From: Nocardioides marmoriginsengisoli | Lineage (GTDB): Bacteria; Actinomycetota; Actinomycetes; Propionibacteriales; Nocardioidaceae | Assembly (NCBI RefSeq): GCF_003725695.1 | Contig: NZ_RJSE01000001.1 | Coordinates: 124,001-188,000 of the forward strand | Direction: 5' to 3' | DNA length: 64,000 nucleotides | Notes under the pieces: model-generated | Told to the model about the DNA's origin: nothing | Database searches by the model: none | The model's input: the letters and a program-made list of their open reading frames with translations, nothing else | Program-made: the position numbers and the translations under genes | Shown here: positions 10,540-18,361 of the stretch, in pieces | Layout of the letters: each line of letters begins with the position of its first letter | Position numbering within the stretch: position 1 is the stretch's first letter

Positions 10540-11338
10540 GCCGGGCCTGCAGGTCGCCGTACGGGATCGCGCCGTCGACGAAGCCGAAGGTGCCCTCGAG
10601 CATCTCCCGGCCGGCACGCTCCACCAGGGTCAGGACCGCGCGGGTCAGGCTGCCGCCGATGCTGATCCGGGCCACCCCGGCGGCCCGGAGCGCGGCGGCG
10701 TCGTGGGTCGGGCCCGCCAGGCCGGCGACGACGTTGACCGGGGCTCCGATCTCCGCAGTCAGCCGGCCGATCTCGGCGAGGTCGGTGACGCCGGGCACGA
10801 AGACGCAGTCGGCCCCGGCCTCGACGTACCGGTGGGCTCGGCGCACGGTCTCGGCGAACGCGTCCGGGTGCCCGGTGAGGTAGGTGTCGGTGCGTGCATT
10901 CAGCACGAAGGCGCCGACAGGAGCGCAGCTGCGGGCGGCCGCGACCCGGTCGGCCGCGTCCTCGACGTCGCGCAGCGCGCCCGCGGCGTCCAGGTCCTCG
11001 AGGTTCGCACCGACGACGCCGACGGCGATCGCGGCGGCCACGGTGTCCGCCACGCCGGCCGGGTCCTCGGCGTAGTCGGACTCCAGGTCCGCGGTGACCG
11101 GGCAGTCCACCGCCGCGGTGATCCGGGTGATCGCGGCGAGCATCGCCGGCCAGCCCAGGGTGCTGTCCGCGACCCCGTGGCTGAAGGCGATCCCCGCACT
11201 GGTGGTCGCCAGCGCCGGGAAGCCGACCTGGGCGAGGATCCGCGCGGACCCGGCGTCCCACACGTTCGGCAGCACGAAGCTGGCACCCGGGCGGTGCAGC
11301 GCGAGGAAGGCAGCGGCCTGGTCTGGTGAAGGGCTCAT
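10532..11338 (-). CDS. Isocitrate lyase/PEP mutase superfamily protein
   Basis: 268 aa, the size of the short PEP-mutase/2-methylisocitrate-lyase-like TIM barrels. Characteristic stretches are LPNVWDAGSARIL, PVTADLESDYAED with the Mg-binding acidic residues, and FVLNARTDTYL. The KKCGH catalytic loop of true isocitrate lyase is absent, so the reaction (C-C or P-C lyase or hydrolase on a 2-oxo acid) is not known. A leaderless TAGATT box sits 6 nt before the ATG. Confidence 0.85.
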   Translation of the reverse strand: MSPSPDQAAAFLALHRPGASFVLPNVWDAGSARILAQVGFPALATTSAGIAFSHGVADSTLGWPAMLAAITRITAAVDCPVTADLESDYAEDPAGVADTVAAAIAVGVVGANLEDLDAAGALRDVEDAADRVAAARSCAPVGAFVLNARTDTYLTGHPDAFAETVRRAHRYVEAGADCVFVPGVTDLAEIGRLTAEIGAPVNVVAGLAGPTHDAAALRAAGVARISIGGSLTRAVLTLVERAGREMLEGTFGFVDGAIPYGDLQARLS

Positions 11339-11407
11339 GGCGTCAATCTAGGTGCCCGCGCCGACGACTCCCAGGGCCGGCGCGGGCCGGTCGGGCAGAC
11401 TGGCGGC

Positions 11408-12037
11408 GTGACCGGCGTCCTGGACAACCTCCTCACCCTGAACCCGGTCTGGTTGCTGAGCGTCGCGGCGCTGCTGGTCTTCCTCGAGGACGCGATCTTC
11501 GTCGGCTTCGTGATCCCCGGCGAGACGGCCGCGGTCCTGGCCGGGGTCGGTTCCTCGCTGCAGCACCTCTCGCTCGCGGTCTCGATCGTGGTGATCGTCG
11601 TGGCCGCGGTCGTCGGCGACTCGGTCGGCTACGAGGTCGGCAAGAAGTTCTTCGGGCCGCGGGTGATGGCCAGCAAGCTGCTCGCCCAGCACCAGGTCCG
11701 GGTCGGACGGGCCCAGGAATTCCTCCGCCGACGCGGTGGCATCGCCGTCTTCCTCGGTCGGTTCACCGCGTTCTTCCGGGCGATGATGCCGGCGCTCGCC
11801 GGCGCCTCCGGGATGCCGTACCGGACGTTCCTGGCGTGGAACGCGATCGGCGGGATCGTCTGGGGCGCCGCGTTCGTGGTGCTCGGCTACGCCGCCGGCA
11901 GCTCCTACCACCGGGTCGAGCACCAGGTCGGCCGCGGGCTCGCGATCGGGTTGGTCGGGGTGGTGGTCGCCCTGCTCGTGGTCTGGCGGGTCCGTTCCGA
12001 GCGGGAGCCGAGGAACGCCGAAGGCCCGGACGTCTGA
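11408..12037 (+). CDS. DedA-family membrane protein (second copy)
   Basis: 209 aa. This copy keeps the full DedA signature: FVIPGETAAVLAGV and FLGRFTAFFRAMMPALAGASGMPYRTF, with the arginines thought to be needed for transport, unlike the degenerate first copy at 6072. Its role is probably in undecaprenyl-phosphate or phospholipid flipping at the membrane. The GTG has CAGACT 6 nt upstream. Confidence 0.9.
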   Translation: MTGVLDNLLTLNPVWLLSVAALLVFLEDAIFVGFVIPGETAAVLAGVGSSLQHLSLAVSIVVIVVAAVVGDSVGYEVGKKFFGPRVMASKLLAQHQVRVGRAQEFLRRRGGIAVFLGRFTAFFRAMMPALAGASGMPYRTFLAWNAIGGIVWGAAFVVLGYAAGSSYHRVEHQVGRGLAIGLVGVVVALLVVWRVRSEREPRNAEGPDV

Positions 12038-12048
12038 GCATCCGGGCC
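12023..12048. terminator. Bidirectional hairpin between dedA and citrate synthase
   Basis: GGCCCGGA (12023-12030) pairs with TCCGGGCC (12041-12048) across the DedA stop codon, in the 32-bp gap of two convergent genes. No U-tract. Confidence 0.55.
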
Positions 12049-12069
12049 CTCGTCGTACGGGTCAGCAGG

Positions 12070-13176
12070 TCAGCTGAGCGCCCACTCCTCGTGGTAGCCC
12101 TCGACCTCGGACGCGCTGCGTGCGGCCGGGCCGGTGTAGATCGCCGAGGGGCGGATCAGCCGTCCGGTGCGCTTCTGCTCCAGGATGTGCGCCGACCAGC
12201 CGGCGGTACGGGCGCAGGTGAACATCGAGGTGAACATGTGCGGCGGGACCTGCGCGAAGTCCAGGACGATGGCCGCCCAGAACTCGACGTTGGTCTCCAG
12301 CACCCGGTCCGGCCGGCGCTCGCGCAGCTCGGCGAGGGCGGCCTTCTCGAGCGCCTCGGCGACCTCGTAGCGCGGCGCGTTCAGCTCGCGCGCCGTCCGC
12401 CGGAGCACCCGGGCGCGCGGGTCCTCGGCCCGGTAGACCCGGTGGCCGAAGCCCATCAGCCGCTCGCCGTCGTCGAGCAGCTTCTTGACGTAGGTCGAGG
12501 CGTCGCCGATCCGCTCGACGTCCTCGATCATGCTCAGCACCCGGGCCGGCGCGCCGCCGTGCAGCGGGCCGCTCATCGCCCCGACGGCACCGGAGAGCGC
12601 GGCGCAGGCGTCGGCTCCGGTCGAGGTGATCACCCGGGCGGTGAAGGTGGAGGCGTTCATGCCGTGCTCGGCGGCCGAGGACCAGTAGGCGTCGATCGCC
12701 TTGACGTGCAGCGGGTCGGGCTCGCCCTGCCAGCGGATCATGAACCGCTCGGCGATCGTCGAGGCCTTGTCGACCTCCTTCTGCGGGATCATCGGCTGGC
12801 CGACGCCGCGGGCCGCCTGGGCGACGTACGAGAGCACCATCACGGCCGCACGGCCGACGTCCTCGCGGACCTGGGCGTCGTCGATGTCGTAGGTCTGCTG
12901 GATGCCCCAGGCGGGGGCGAGCATCGCGATCGCGGACTGCACGTCGACCCGGATGTCGCCGGAGTGGACCGGGAGCGGATACGGCTCGGCGGGCGGCAGG
13001 CCCGGTTCGTAGGCGCCGTCGACCAGCAGGCCCCAGACCTTCTCGAACGGGATCCGTCCGACGATCTCCTCGATGTCGACACCGCGGTAGCGGAGCGCCG
13101 ACCCTTCCTTGTCCGGCTCTGCGATCTGCGTCTCGAAGGCGATCACGCCTTCCAGTCCGTGGTGCACCTCGGTCAT
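12070..13176 (-). CDS. citA: Citrate synthase, short type (citrate synthase 2)
   Basis: 368 aa. It condenses acetyl-CoA with oxaloacetate. The catalytic residues appear in SGPLHGGAP (His), GFGHRVYRAEDPRA (His) and NVEFWAA (Asp/Glu region). The sequence is of the actinobacterial second citrate synthase/2-methylcitrate synthase branch, so propionyl-CoA use cannot be excluded; no prpB/prpD genes are nearby. It is divergent from pdxH, a common actinobacterial arrangement. Confidence 0.92.
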   Translation of the reverse strand: MTEVHHGLEGVIAFETQIAEPDKEGSALRYRGVDIEEIVGRIPFEKVWGLLVDGAYEPGLPPAEPYPLPVHSGDIRVDVQSAIAMLAPAWGIQQTYDIDDAQVREDVGRAAVMVLSYVAQAARGVGQPMIPQKEVDKASTIAERFMIRWQGEPDPLHVKAIDAYWSSAAEHGMNASTFTARVITSTGADACAALSGAVGAMSGPLHGGAPARVLSMIEDVERIGDASTYVKKLLDDGERLMGFGHRVYRAEDPRARVLRRTARELNAPRYEVAEALEKAALAELRERRPDRVLETNVEFWAAIVLDFAQVPPHMFTSMFTCARTAGWSAHILEQKRTGRLIRPSAIYTGPAARSASEVEGYHEEWALS

Positions 13177-13244
13177 CTGGAACTCCTTCGTTCGGCTCAG
13201 GCGGAGCCGGGAGGGGATCGCCCTGGCCGGACCCAGCCAGATCT

Positions 13245-13250
13245 TAGGGT
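13245..13250 (+). promoter_or_regulatory. -10 box TAGGGT for leaderless pdxH
   Basis: TAGGGT is followed by exactly 6 nt and the GTG start at 13257. The spacer is shared with the divergent citrate synthase promoter. No Shine-Dalgarno sequence precedes the GTG. Confidence 0.55.
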
Positions 13251-13256
13251 AGTGGG

Positions 13257-13898
13257 GTGACTCCTGATGACCTGGCCGCCCTGCGCGCCGAGTACGAGCT
13301 GGGCGGCCTCGACGAGGCCGACCTGGACGCCGACCCGTTGACGATGTTCTCGCGCTGGTTCGCGGAGGCGCGAGCAGCGGGACTGGTCGAGGCGAACGCG
13401 ATGGTCCTCGCCACCAGCACCCCGACCGGTCCGAGCACGCGCACGGTGCTGCTCAAGGGCCTGGACCCGGGCGGCTTCGTCTTCTTCACCAACTACGAGT
13501 CCCGCAAGGCTGCTGAGCTCGCGGTCTCCCCGGCCTGCGCGCTGCTCTTCGGCTGGTACCCGCTGCAGCGCCAGGTCCGGATCGAGGGCGTCGCCGAGAA
13601 GGTCGCCCGGGCGGAGACCGAGGAGTACTTCGCGTCCCGCCCCCGCGACTCGCAGCTGGGGGCGTGGGCCTCGCGGCAGTCGGCGGAGGTCGGGTCCCGC
13701 GAGGACCTCGATGCCGCGTACGCCGAGGCGGAGCAGCGGTTCGCGGGCCAGGAGATCCCGGCGCCGCCGTTCTGGGGCGGCTACCGGGTCGTCCCCACCC
13801 GGATCGAGTTCTGGCAGGGCCGGCGCGGACGGATGCACGACCGGCTCGTCTATCTCGACGGCCCGGAGGGGTGGCGCAGCGCCCGGCTCGCACCTTAG
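13257..13898 (+). CDS. pdxH: Pyridoxamine 5'-phosphate oxidase
   Basis: 213 aa, normal for PdxH. The FMN enzyme oxidises PMP/PNP to PLP. Typical stretches are NAMVLATSTPTGPSTRTVLLKG, GFVFFTNYESRKAAEL, the tail WQGRRGRMHDRLVY and a C-terminal end RLAP. It supplies PLP for enzymes such as SerC nearby. The start is set by the leaderless -10 at 13245. Confidence 0.95.
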   Translation: MTPDDLAALRAEYELGGLDEADLDADPLTMFSRWFAEARAAGLVEANAMVLATSTPTGPSTRTVLLKGLDPGGFVFFTNYESRKAAELAVSPACALLFGWYPLQRQVRIEGVAEKVARAETEEYFASRPRDSQLGAWASRQSAEVGSREDLDAAYAEAEQRFAGQEIPAPPFWGGYRVVPTRIEFWQGRRGRMHDRLVYLDGPEGWRSARLAP

Positions 13899-13902
13899 GT
13901 TC

Positions 13903-13939
13903 GAGAGGAGCGGACGGCATCGGGTCGCCCGCTCTTCTC
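13903..13939 (+). terminator. Hairpin after pdxH
   Basis: GAGAGGAGCGG (13903-13913) pairs with CCGCTCTTCTC (13929-13939) with one G-U pair and a 15-nt loop, just after the pdxH TAG and before the ribosome site GGAGG (13940-13944) of the protease. It could end pdxH mRNA or form the protease leader. Confidence 0.5.
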
Positions 13940-13952
13940 GGAGGTATTCGCC

Positions 13953-15674
13953 ATGCGCAGAAGTCACACCTCGGCAGCCGTCACCTCGGCCGCCGTTCTG
14001 CTCGCCGCGACGGTCGCAGGAACAGCCTCGACCTCGTCCGCGAGCCCGTCCCAGGTCCGGCAGCAGGCAGCGACGTCGTACGTCGTCCTCGCCGACCAGG
14101 GCGCGTCCGTCGACCAGCTCGCCGGCCGGCTCCGTGCCGCCGGGGCGAAGGTCACCTCGGTCAACCGGGCGATCGGGATGGTCTCGGTCGAGTCCGCCGA
14201 TGCCGGGTTCCGGGCATCGGCCGCGAAGGTCAGCGGAGTCGACGGCGTCGCCGCCGACCGGAGGATCGGGTACTCCCCGAGCAGGCGCCCGCTGGGCGTC
14301 GAGCGCGAGAACCTCGGCACCGCCCGGCAGGGGAAGGCGGCGCGGGCCAAGCACGCGAAGGCGCCGAAGACCGATCCGTTCGACTCCCAGCTGTGGGGGA
14401 TGAAGATGATCGGCGCCGACCGGGCGCACCGGATCACGCTCGGCTCCAAGAAGGTCCGGGTCGGCATCATGGACACCGGTGTCCAGGGCGACCACCCGGA
14501 CATCCACGTCAACTTCGACACCAAGCGCTCGCGCAACTTCGTCACCGACATCCCGGCGATCGACGGTCCCTGCGAGAACGCGAGCTGCGTCGACCCGGTC
14601 GGTGAGGACGACAACGGCCACGGCACCCACGTCGCCGGCACGATCGGTGCCGCGATGAACGGCCTCGGGGTCAGCGGGGTCGCGCCGAAGGTGGACCTCG
14701 TCGAGGTGCGCGCCGGCCAGGACAGCGGCTACTTCTTCCTGCAGCCGACCGTGGACGCGCTCACCTACTCCGCGGACGCGGGGCTGGACGTCGTCAACAT
14801 GAGCTTCTACGTCGACCCGTGGCTCTACAACTGCGCTGGCGGTGCGCCGGAGGACACCCCGGAGCAGGCGGCCGAGCAGGGCGTCATCATCGAGGCGATG
14901 AACCGGGCGCTGGCCTACGCGCACCGGAAGAACGTCACCCTGGTGGCCGCGACCGGCAACAACCACGAGGACCTGGCGAACCCGCGTACCGACATCAGCA
15001 GCCCGGACTACGGCGCCGACCCGCACGACCGGACGATCGACAACGCCAAGTGCCTCGACCTGCCGGTCGAGGGCCGCAACGTGATCGGCGTGAACGCGCT
15101 CGGGCCGTCGGGCACGAAGTCGGACTACTCCAACTACACGACCGACCTGCGGTCCGGCGAGGTCGAGGTCTCGGCGCCGGGCGGGTACTTCCGGGACGGG
15201 CTCGGGACGCCGTCGTACCGGGTCAACGGGAACATGATCCTGTCGACGGTGCCGCTGGTCTCGCTGCAGGACACCGGGGAGGTCGACGCCGACGGCAACA
15301 TCACGCCGGACGGGGTGGCCACCGGGGTGCAGAAGGTCTGCCCGGCGAAGCCGGCCAAGGGCACCTCCGCCTGCGGTTACTACGCCTTCTACCAGGGCAC
15401 CTCGATGGCGACGCCGCACGCTGCCGGTGTGGCCGCGCTCGCCGTCGGCGCGCACGGCCGCAACCTCGGGCACGGTGACTTCGGGCTGCGACCGGACGTG
15501 GTCCGGGCGCTGCTGCTCGGCACTGCCACCGACCACGCCTGCCCGGCGGGCGGGTTCCAGAGCTACGTCGACGTCGGCCGGTCGGCGGAGTTCGACGCGA
15601 CCTGCGTCGGGACCGCTCGGCACAACGGGTTCTACGGTCACGGCATCGTGAACGCCTACCGCGTCGTGCGGTAG
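13953..15674 (+). CDS. Secreted subtilisin-like (S8) serine protease
   Basis: 573 aa. Signal peptide (residues 1-30, RRSHTSAAV then a hydrophobic core ending ASA), an I9-type inhibitor prodomain (about 40-110, SYVVLADQG... VSVESADAG), then the S8 catalytic domain with Asp174 in GIMDTGVQGDH, His223 in NGHGTHVAGT and Ser484 in GTSMATPHAAG. There is no C-terminal anchor. It probably degrades extracellular protein. A strong ribosome site GGAGG precedes the ATG. Confidence 0.93.
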   Translation: MRRSHTSAAVTSAAVLLAATVAGTASTSSASPSQVRQQAATSYVVLADQGASVDQLAGRLRAAGAKVTSVNRAIGMVSVESADAGFRASAAKVSGVDGVAADRRIGYSPSRRPLGVERENLGTARQGKAARAKHAKAPKTDPFDSQLWGMKMIGADRAHRITLGSKKVRVGIMDTGVQGDHPDIHVNFDTKRSRNFVTDIPAIDGPCENASCVDPVGEDDNGHGTHVAGTIGAAMNGLGVSGVAPKVDLVEVRAGQDSGYFFLQPTVDALTYSADAGLDVVNMSFYVDPWLYNCAGGAPEDTPEQAAEQGVIIEAMNRALAYAHRKNVTLVAATGNNHEDLANPRTDISSPDYGADPHDRTIDNAKCLDLPVEGRNVIGVNALGPSGTKSDYSNYTTDLRSGEVEVSAPGGYFRDGLGTPSYRVNGNMILSTVPLVSLQDTGEVDADGNITPDGVATGVQKVCPAKPAKGTSACGYYAFYQGTSMATPHAAGVAALAVGAHGRNLGHGDFGLRPDVVRALLLGTATDHACPAGGFQSYVDVGRSAEFDATCVGTARHNGFYGHGIVNAYRVVR

Positions 15675-15689
15675 GCGCCCGGAAGCACG

Positions 15690-15725
15690 CAGCGACCCTC
15701 GCCGACTGCCCGGCGAGGGTCGCTG
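15690..15725. terminator. Bidirectional terminator between the protease and MFS genes
   Basis: A perfect 15-bp stem: CAGCGACCCTCGCCG (15690-15704) with 15711-15725, loop of 6 nt. It lies between convergent genes. Confidence 0.75.
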
Positions 15726-15743
15726 TGCGTCCGAGGTCGTCGC

Positions 15744-17207
15744 TCAGACCCGGCTCGGCCGCCGTACCCAGAGCGTGGCGAGCGAGGCCAGCACTCCGAC
15801 CGCGGTGATCGCGACGATCACGCGCAGCCCCGGCAGCATCCCCGGGATCAGCTGGTCGGTCAGCGCCGGGCCCTCGCTGGCCGCAGAGCTGGCCAGGATC
15901 GCGGAGACCACGGCGAGCACGACGGCACCGCCGAGCTGGACCGAGGTGTTGACCAGTCCCGAGGCGAGCCCCTGCTCGTGGTCGGCGACGCCGGCGGTGG
16001 CCTGGGCGTTGATCGACGGGAACGCGGTCGCGAACCCGACGCCGAGCAGCAGCATCGTCGGGAGCAGCAGCACCGTGTAGCCGAGGCCGGGGTCGACCCG
16101 CAGGAACAGCGCGTACGCCGCCAGGAAGGACACCAGGCCGATCGCGATCAGCGCCTGGGTGCTGACCCGCTCGAGCACCCGGTCCATCCGGGTCGAGCTG
16201 GCGATCACCAGGACGCCCGCCGGCAGGAAGCCGAGCGCCATCGCCATCGGCGACCAGCCCAGCGAGTCCTGCAGGTAGAGCGTCACCAGGAACTGGAAGG
16301 AGAAGTACCCGCCGGCCATGATCGCGCCGGCCGCGTTGGCGTGCACCAGGTGCCACGACCGGAGGATCCCGAGCCGCACCAGCGGGGCCGGGTGCCGGAG
16401 CTCGACCGCGACGAACACCGCGGCCAGCGCCAGCGAGACCGCGAAGAGGCCGAGCACCAGGCCGCTGGTCCAGCCGTGGTCCGGCGCCTCGACGACCGCG
16501 ACCACCAGGGTGAGCAGCGAGGCGGTGCTGGTCAGCGCGCCGACGAGGTCGAACTCGGCGATCGAGCGCAGCGTCCGGGCCGCCGTCGGGATCACCTTGG
16601 CGCCGACCAGGACGAGCAGCAGCGACACCGGGCCGGGGAGCAGGAAGGTGGCCCGCCAGCCGATCTCGGTCAGGATGCCGCCGAAGACCAGGCCCAGCGA
16701 GAAGCCGCTCGCCCCGACCACGGTGTAGATGCTCAGCGCCTTGTTGCGCGCCGGTCCCTCGGCGAAGGTCGTGGTGATGATCGAGAGGCCGGCCGGCACG
16801 GTGAAGGCCGCGGCAACGCCCTTGACGAAGCGCAGCGCGATGATCGCCTCCGGGCTGCTCAGCGTCGCGCTGACCACCGAGGCGATGCCGAAGACGGCGA
16901 CCGCGGTGAGGAAGACCTGGCGCCGGCCGAGCAGGTCGGCCGCGCGGCCGCCGAGCAGCAGCAGGCCGCCGTACCCGAGGACGTAGCCGCTGACGATCCA
17001 TTGCAGCGCGGACGGCGACATCGCCAGCTCGGAGCCGATCGACGGGAGCGCGACGCCGACCATCGAGATGTCGAGGCCGTCGAGGAACAGGGCGCCGCAG
17101 AGGACGACGAGCAGGAGCCAGGTGCGGGAGGACCAGTCGTGGGCGTCGGAGACGGTGGCCGTGGTCTCGCGGCGCGTGGGGAGGGCGGTGGTTGTCATGC
17201 TCGCCAT
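15744..17207 (-). CDS. DHA2-family multidrug MFS exporter (14 TM)
   Basis: About 487 aa with 14 hydrophobic segments. Motif C-like GASGFSLGLVFGGIL and the first-helix motif FLDGLDISMVGVALPSIG identify the EmrB/QacA drug:H+ antiporter class. The start is taken as MASMTTT (17207); upstream in-frame codons overlap the operator region. It is divergent from a MarR regulator, the usual repressor arrangement, with an AT-rich palindrome at its start codon. Confidence 0.9.
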   Translation of the reverse strand: MASMTTTALPTRRETTATVSDAHDWSSRTWLLLVVLCGALFLDGLDISMVGVALPSIGSELAMSPSALQWIVSGYVLGYGGLLLLGGRAADLLGRRQVFLTAVAVFGIASVVSATLSSPEAIIALRFVKGVAAAFTVPAGLSIITTTFAEGPARNKALSIYTVVGASGFSLGLVFGGILTEIGWRATFLLPGPVSLLLVLVGAKVIPTAARTLRSIAEFDLVGALTSTASLLTLVVAVVEAPDHGWTSGLVLGLFAVSLALAAVFVAVELRHPAPLVRLGILRSWHLVHANAAGAIMAGGYFSFQFLVTLYLQDSLGWSPMAMALGFLPAGVLVIASSTRMDRVLERVSTQALIAIGLVSFLAAYALFLRVDPGLGYTVLLLPTMLLLGVGFATAFPSINAQATAGVADHEQGLASGLVNTSVQLGGAVVLAVVSAILASSAASEGPALTDQLIPGMLPGLRVIVAITAVGVLASLATLWVRRPSRV

Positions 17208-17208
17208 A

Positions 17209-17258
17209 CTTATGCACATGCATAAGATGCGCAAGCAAATAATGCAGAAACATATTAT
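17209..17258. promoter_or_regulatory. Probable MarR operator region between the exporter and its regulator
   Basis: A local AT-rich island in otherwise GC-rich DNA. CTTATGCACATGCATAAG (17209-17226) has 7-bp perfect arms. A second imperfect site, ATAAT (17239-17243) with ATTAT (17254-17258), follows. Binding here would cover both divergent promoters. Confidence 0.6.
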
Positions 17259-17284
17259 GCGCCAGAATGTGTTACCCTCCGAGC

Positions 17285-17683
17285 ATGTCCGCGCGTACCG
17301 ATGACGCCCTCGCGGCCGAGTGGCACCGCCTGATGGGGCGCTACCAGCGGCTGATGTGCGTCCTCGACCGCGAGCTCGGCGCCGAGCACGGCCTGAGTGC
17401 CAGTGAGTTCGAGGTGCTCCAGCAGCTGGAGCAGGCCGAGGAGTGCAGCCTGCGGATGTCGGTGCTCGCCGACGGCGTCCACCTCTCGCAGAGCGCGCTG
17501 TCCCGCCTGGTCACCCGGCTCGAGCGCGACGGCCTGATCGAGCGCAAGTCCTGCTCCCAGGACCGCCGGTCGCTGTTCGTCGCGCTGACCGACGCCGGTC
17601 GCACTCGGTACGCCGACGCCCGCCCGACCCAGCGCCGGGTGCTGCGCGAGGAGGGCTCGGACTGCCTGGAGCAGCCGGCCTGA
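17285..17683 (+). CDS. MarR-family repressor
   Basis: 132 aa with a winged HTH: LRMSVLADGVHLSQSALSRLVTRLERDGLIERK then the wing QDRRSLFVALTDAGR. It likely binds the palindromes at 17209-17258 and represses both itself and the divergent MFS exporter until a drug-like ligand binds. ATG 17285 is the first start that leaves the operator outside the gene. Confidence 0.88.
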   Translation: MSARTDDALAAEWHRLMGRYQRLMCVLDRELGAEHGLSASEFEVLQQLEQAEECSLRMSVLADGVHLSQSALSRLVTRLERDGLIERKSCSQDRRSLFVALTDAGRTRYADARPTQRRVLREEGSDCLEQPA

Positions 17684-17708
17684 CCGCGGGCAGCGGAAAA
17701 TGCAGTTG

Positions 17709-17734
17709 TGAGTGAGTGCTCACTCATCTAGCCT
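17709..17734 (+). promoter_or_regulatory. TetR operator and -10 box of the ABC exporter operon
   Basis: TGAGTGAGTGCTCACTCA (17709-17726) has 7-bp perfect arms. TAGCCT (17729-17734) follows by 2 nt and lies 6 nt before the GTG at 17741. The repressor site therefore covers the -35 area of a leaderless promoter. Confidence 0.65.
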
Positions 17735-17740
17735 GGCGCG

Positions 17741-18361
17741 GTGACCCCTCGTGCCCCCGCCCTGCCTCCCCGTGAGCGGCGCCTCGCCCTGATCGAAGCG
17801 ACCCTGCCGCTGCTGCACGAGCACGGCCGCGCGGTCACCACCCGCCAGATCGCCGATGCCGCCGGGGTCGCGGAGGGCACCATCTTCCGGGTCTTCACCA
17901 GCAAGGACGAGCTGGTCGACGAGGCCGTCATCCATGCGTTCCGGTCGGGGACCTTCGTCACCGAGCTCGAGACCGTCGACCGGGACCTGCCGCTGCGGGA
18001 GCGGCTGATCGAGATCGCCCGGCTGCTCCAGGAGCGCTTCATCTCCTCGTTCGGGTTGATCCGGGCGCTCGGCATGATGGGCCCGCCGGATGCCGTCAAG
18101 GCCGACCACGACCGCCGCCGCGACTGGCGCGCGCACGTCGCGTACGCCATCACCGCTCTGATCGAACCGGACGCCGAGCTGCTCCGGGTCCCGCCCGCCG
18201 AGGTCACCCGGGTGCTGCGGCTGCTGGTGTTCGCCGGCAGCCACGCCGAGATAACCGATGGCGAGCTGCTGTCTCCGACGGAGATAGTCGACATCGTCCT
18301 GGTCGGACTGCTCGCCGACCCCGTCGCCGAGAACCCGACCGTCCTGAAGGAGAAGTCCTGA
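17741..18361 (+). CDS. TetR-family repressor of the ABC exporter operon
   Basis: 206 aa. The N-terminal HTH reads AVTTRQIADAAGVAEGTIFRVFTSKDELVDEAV. The C-terminal ligand domain has no recognisable specificity. Its stop overlaps the ATG of the first ABC gene, so it is the first gene of a repressor-exporter operon and probably autoregulates through the operator just upstream. Confidence 0.9.
   Translation: MTPRAPALPPRERRLALIEATLPLLHEHGRAVTTRQIADAAGVAEGTIFRVFTSKDELVDEAVIHAFRSGTFVTELETVDRDLPLRERLIEIARLLQERFISSFGLIRALGMMGPPDAVKADHDRRRDWRAHVAYAITALIEPDAELLRVPPAEVTRVLRLLVFAGSHAEITDGELLSPTEIVDIVLVGLLADPVAENPTVLKEKS

Noticed and set aside
13197-15641. 814-codon minus-strand frame opposite pdxH and the subtilase
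   Set aside because: Antisense to two genes with full catalytic motifs; its own sequence is low-complexity.
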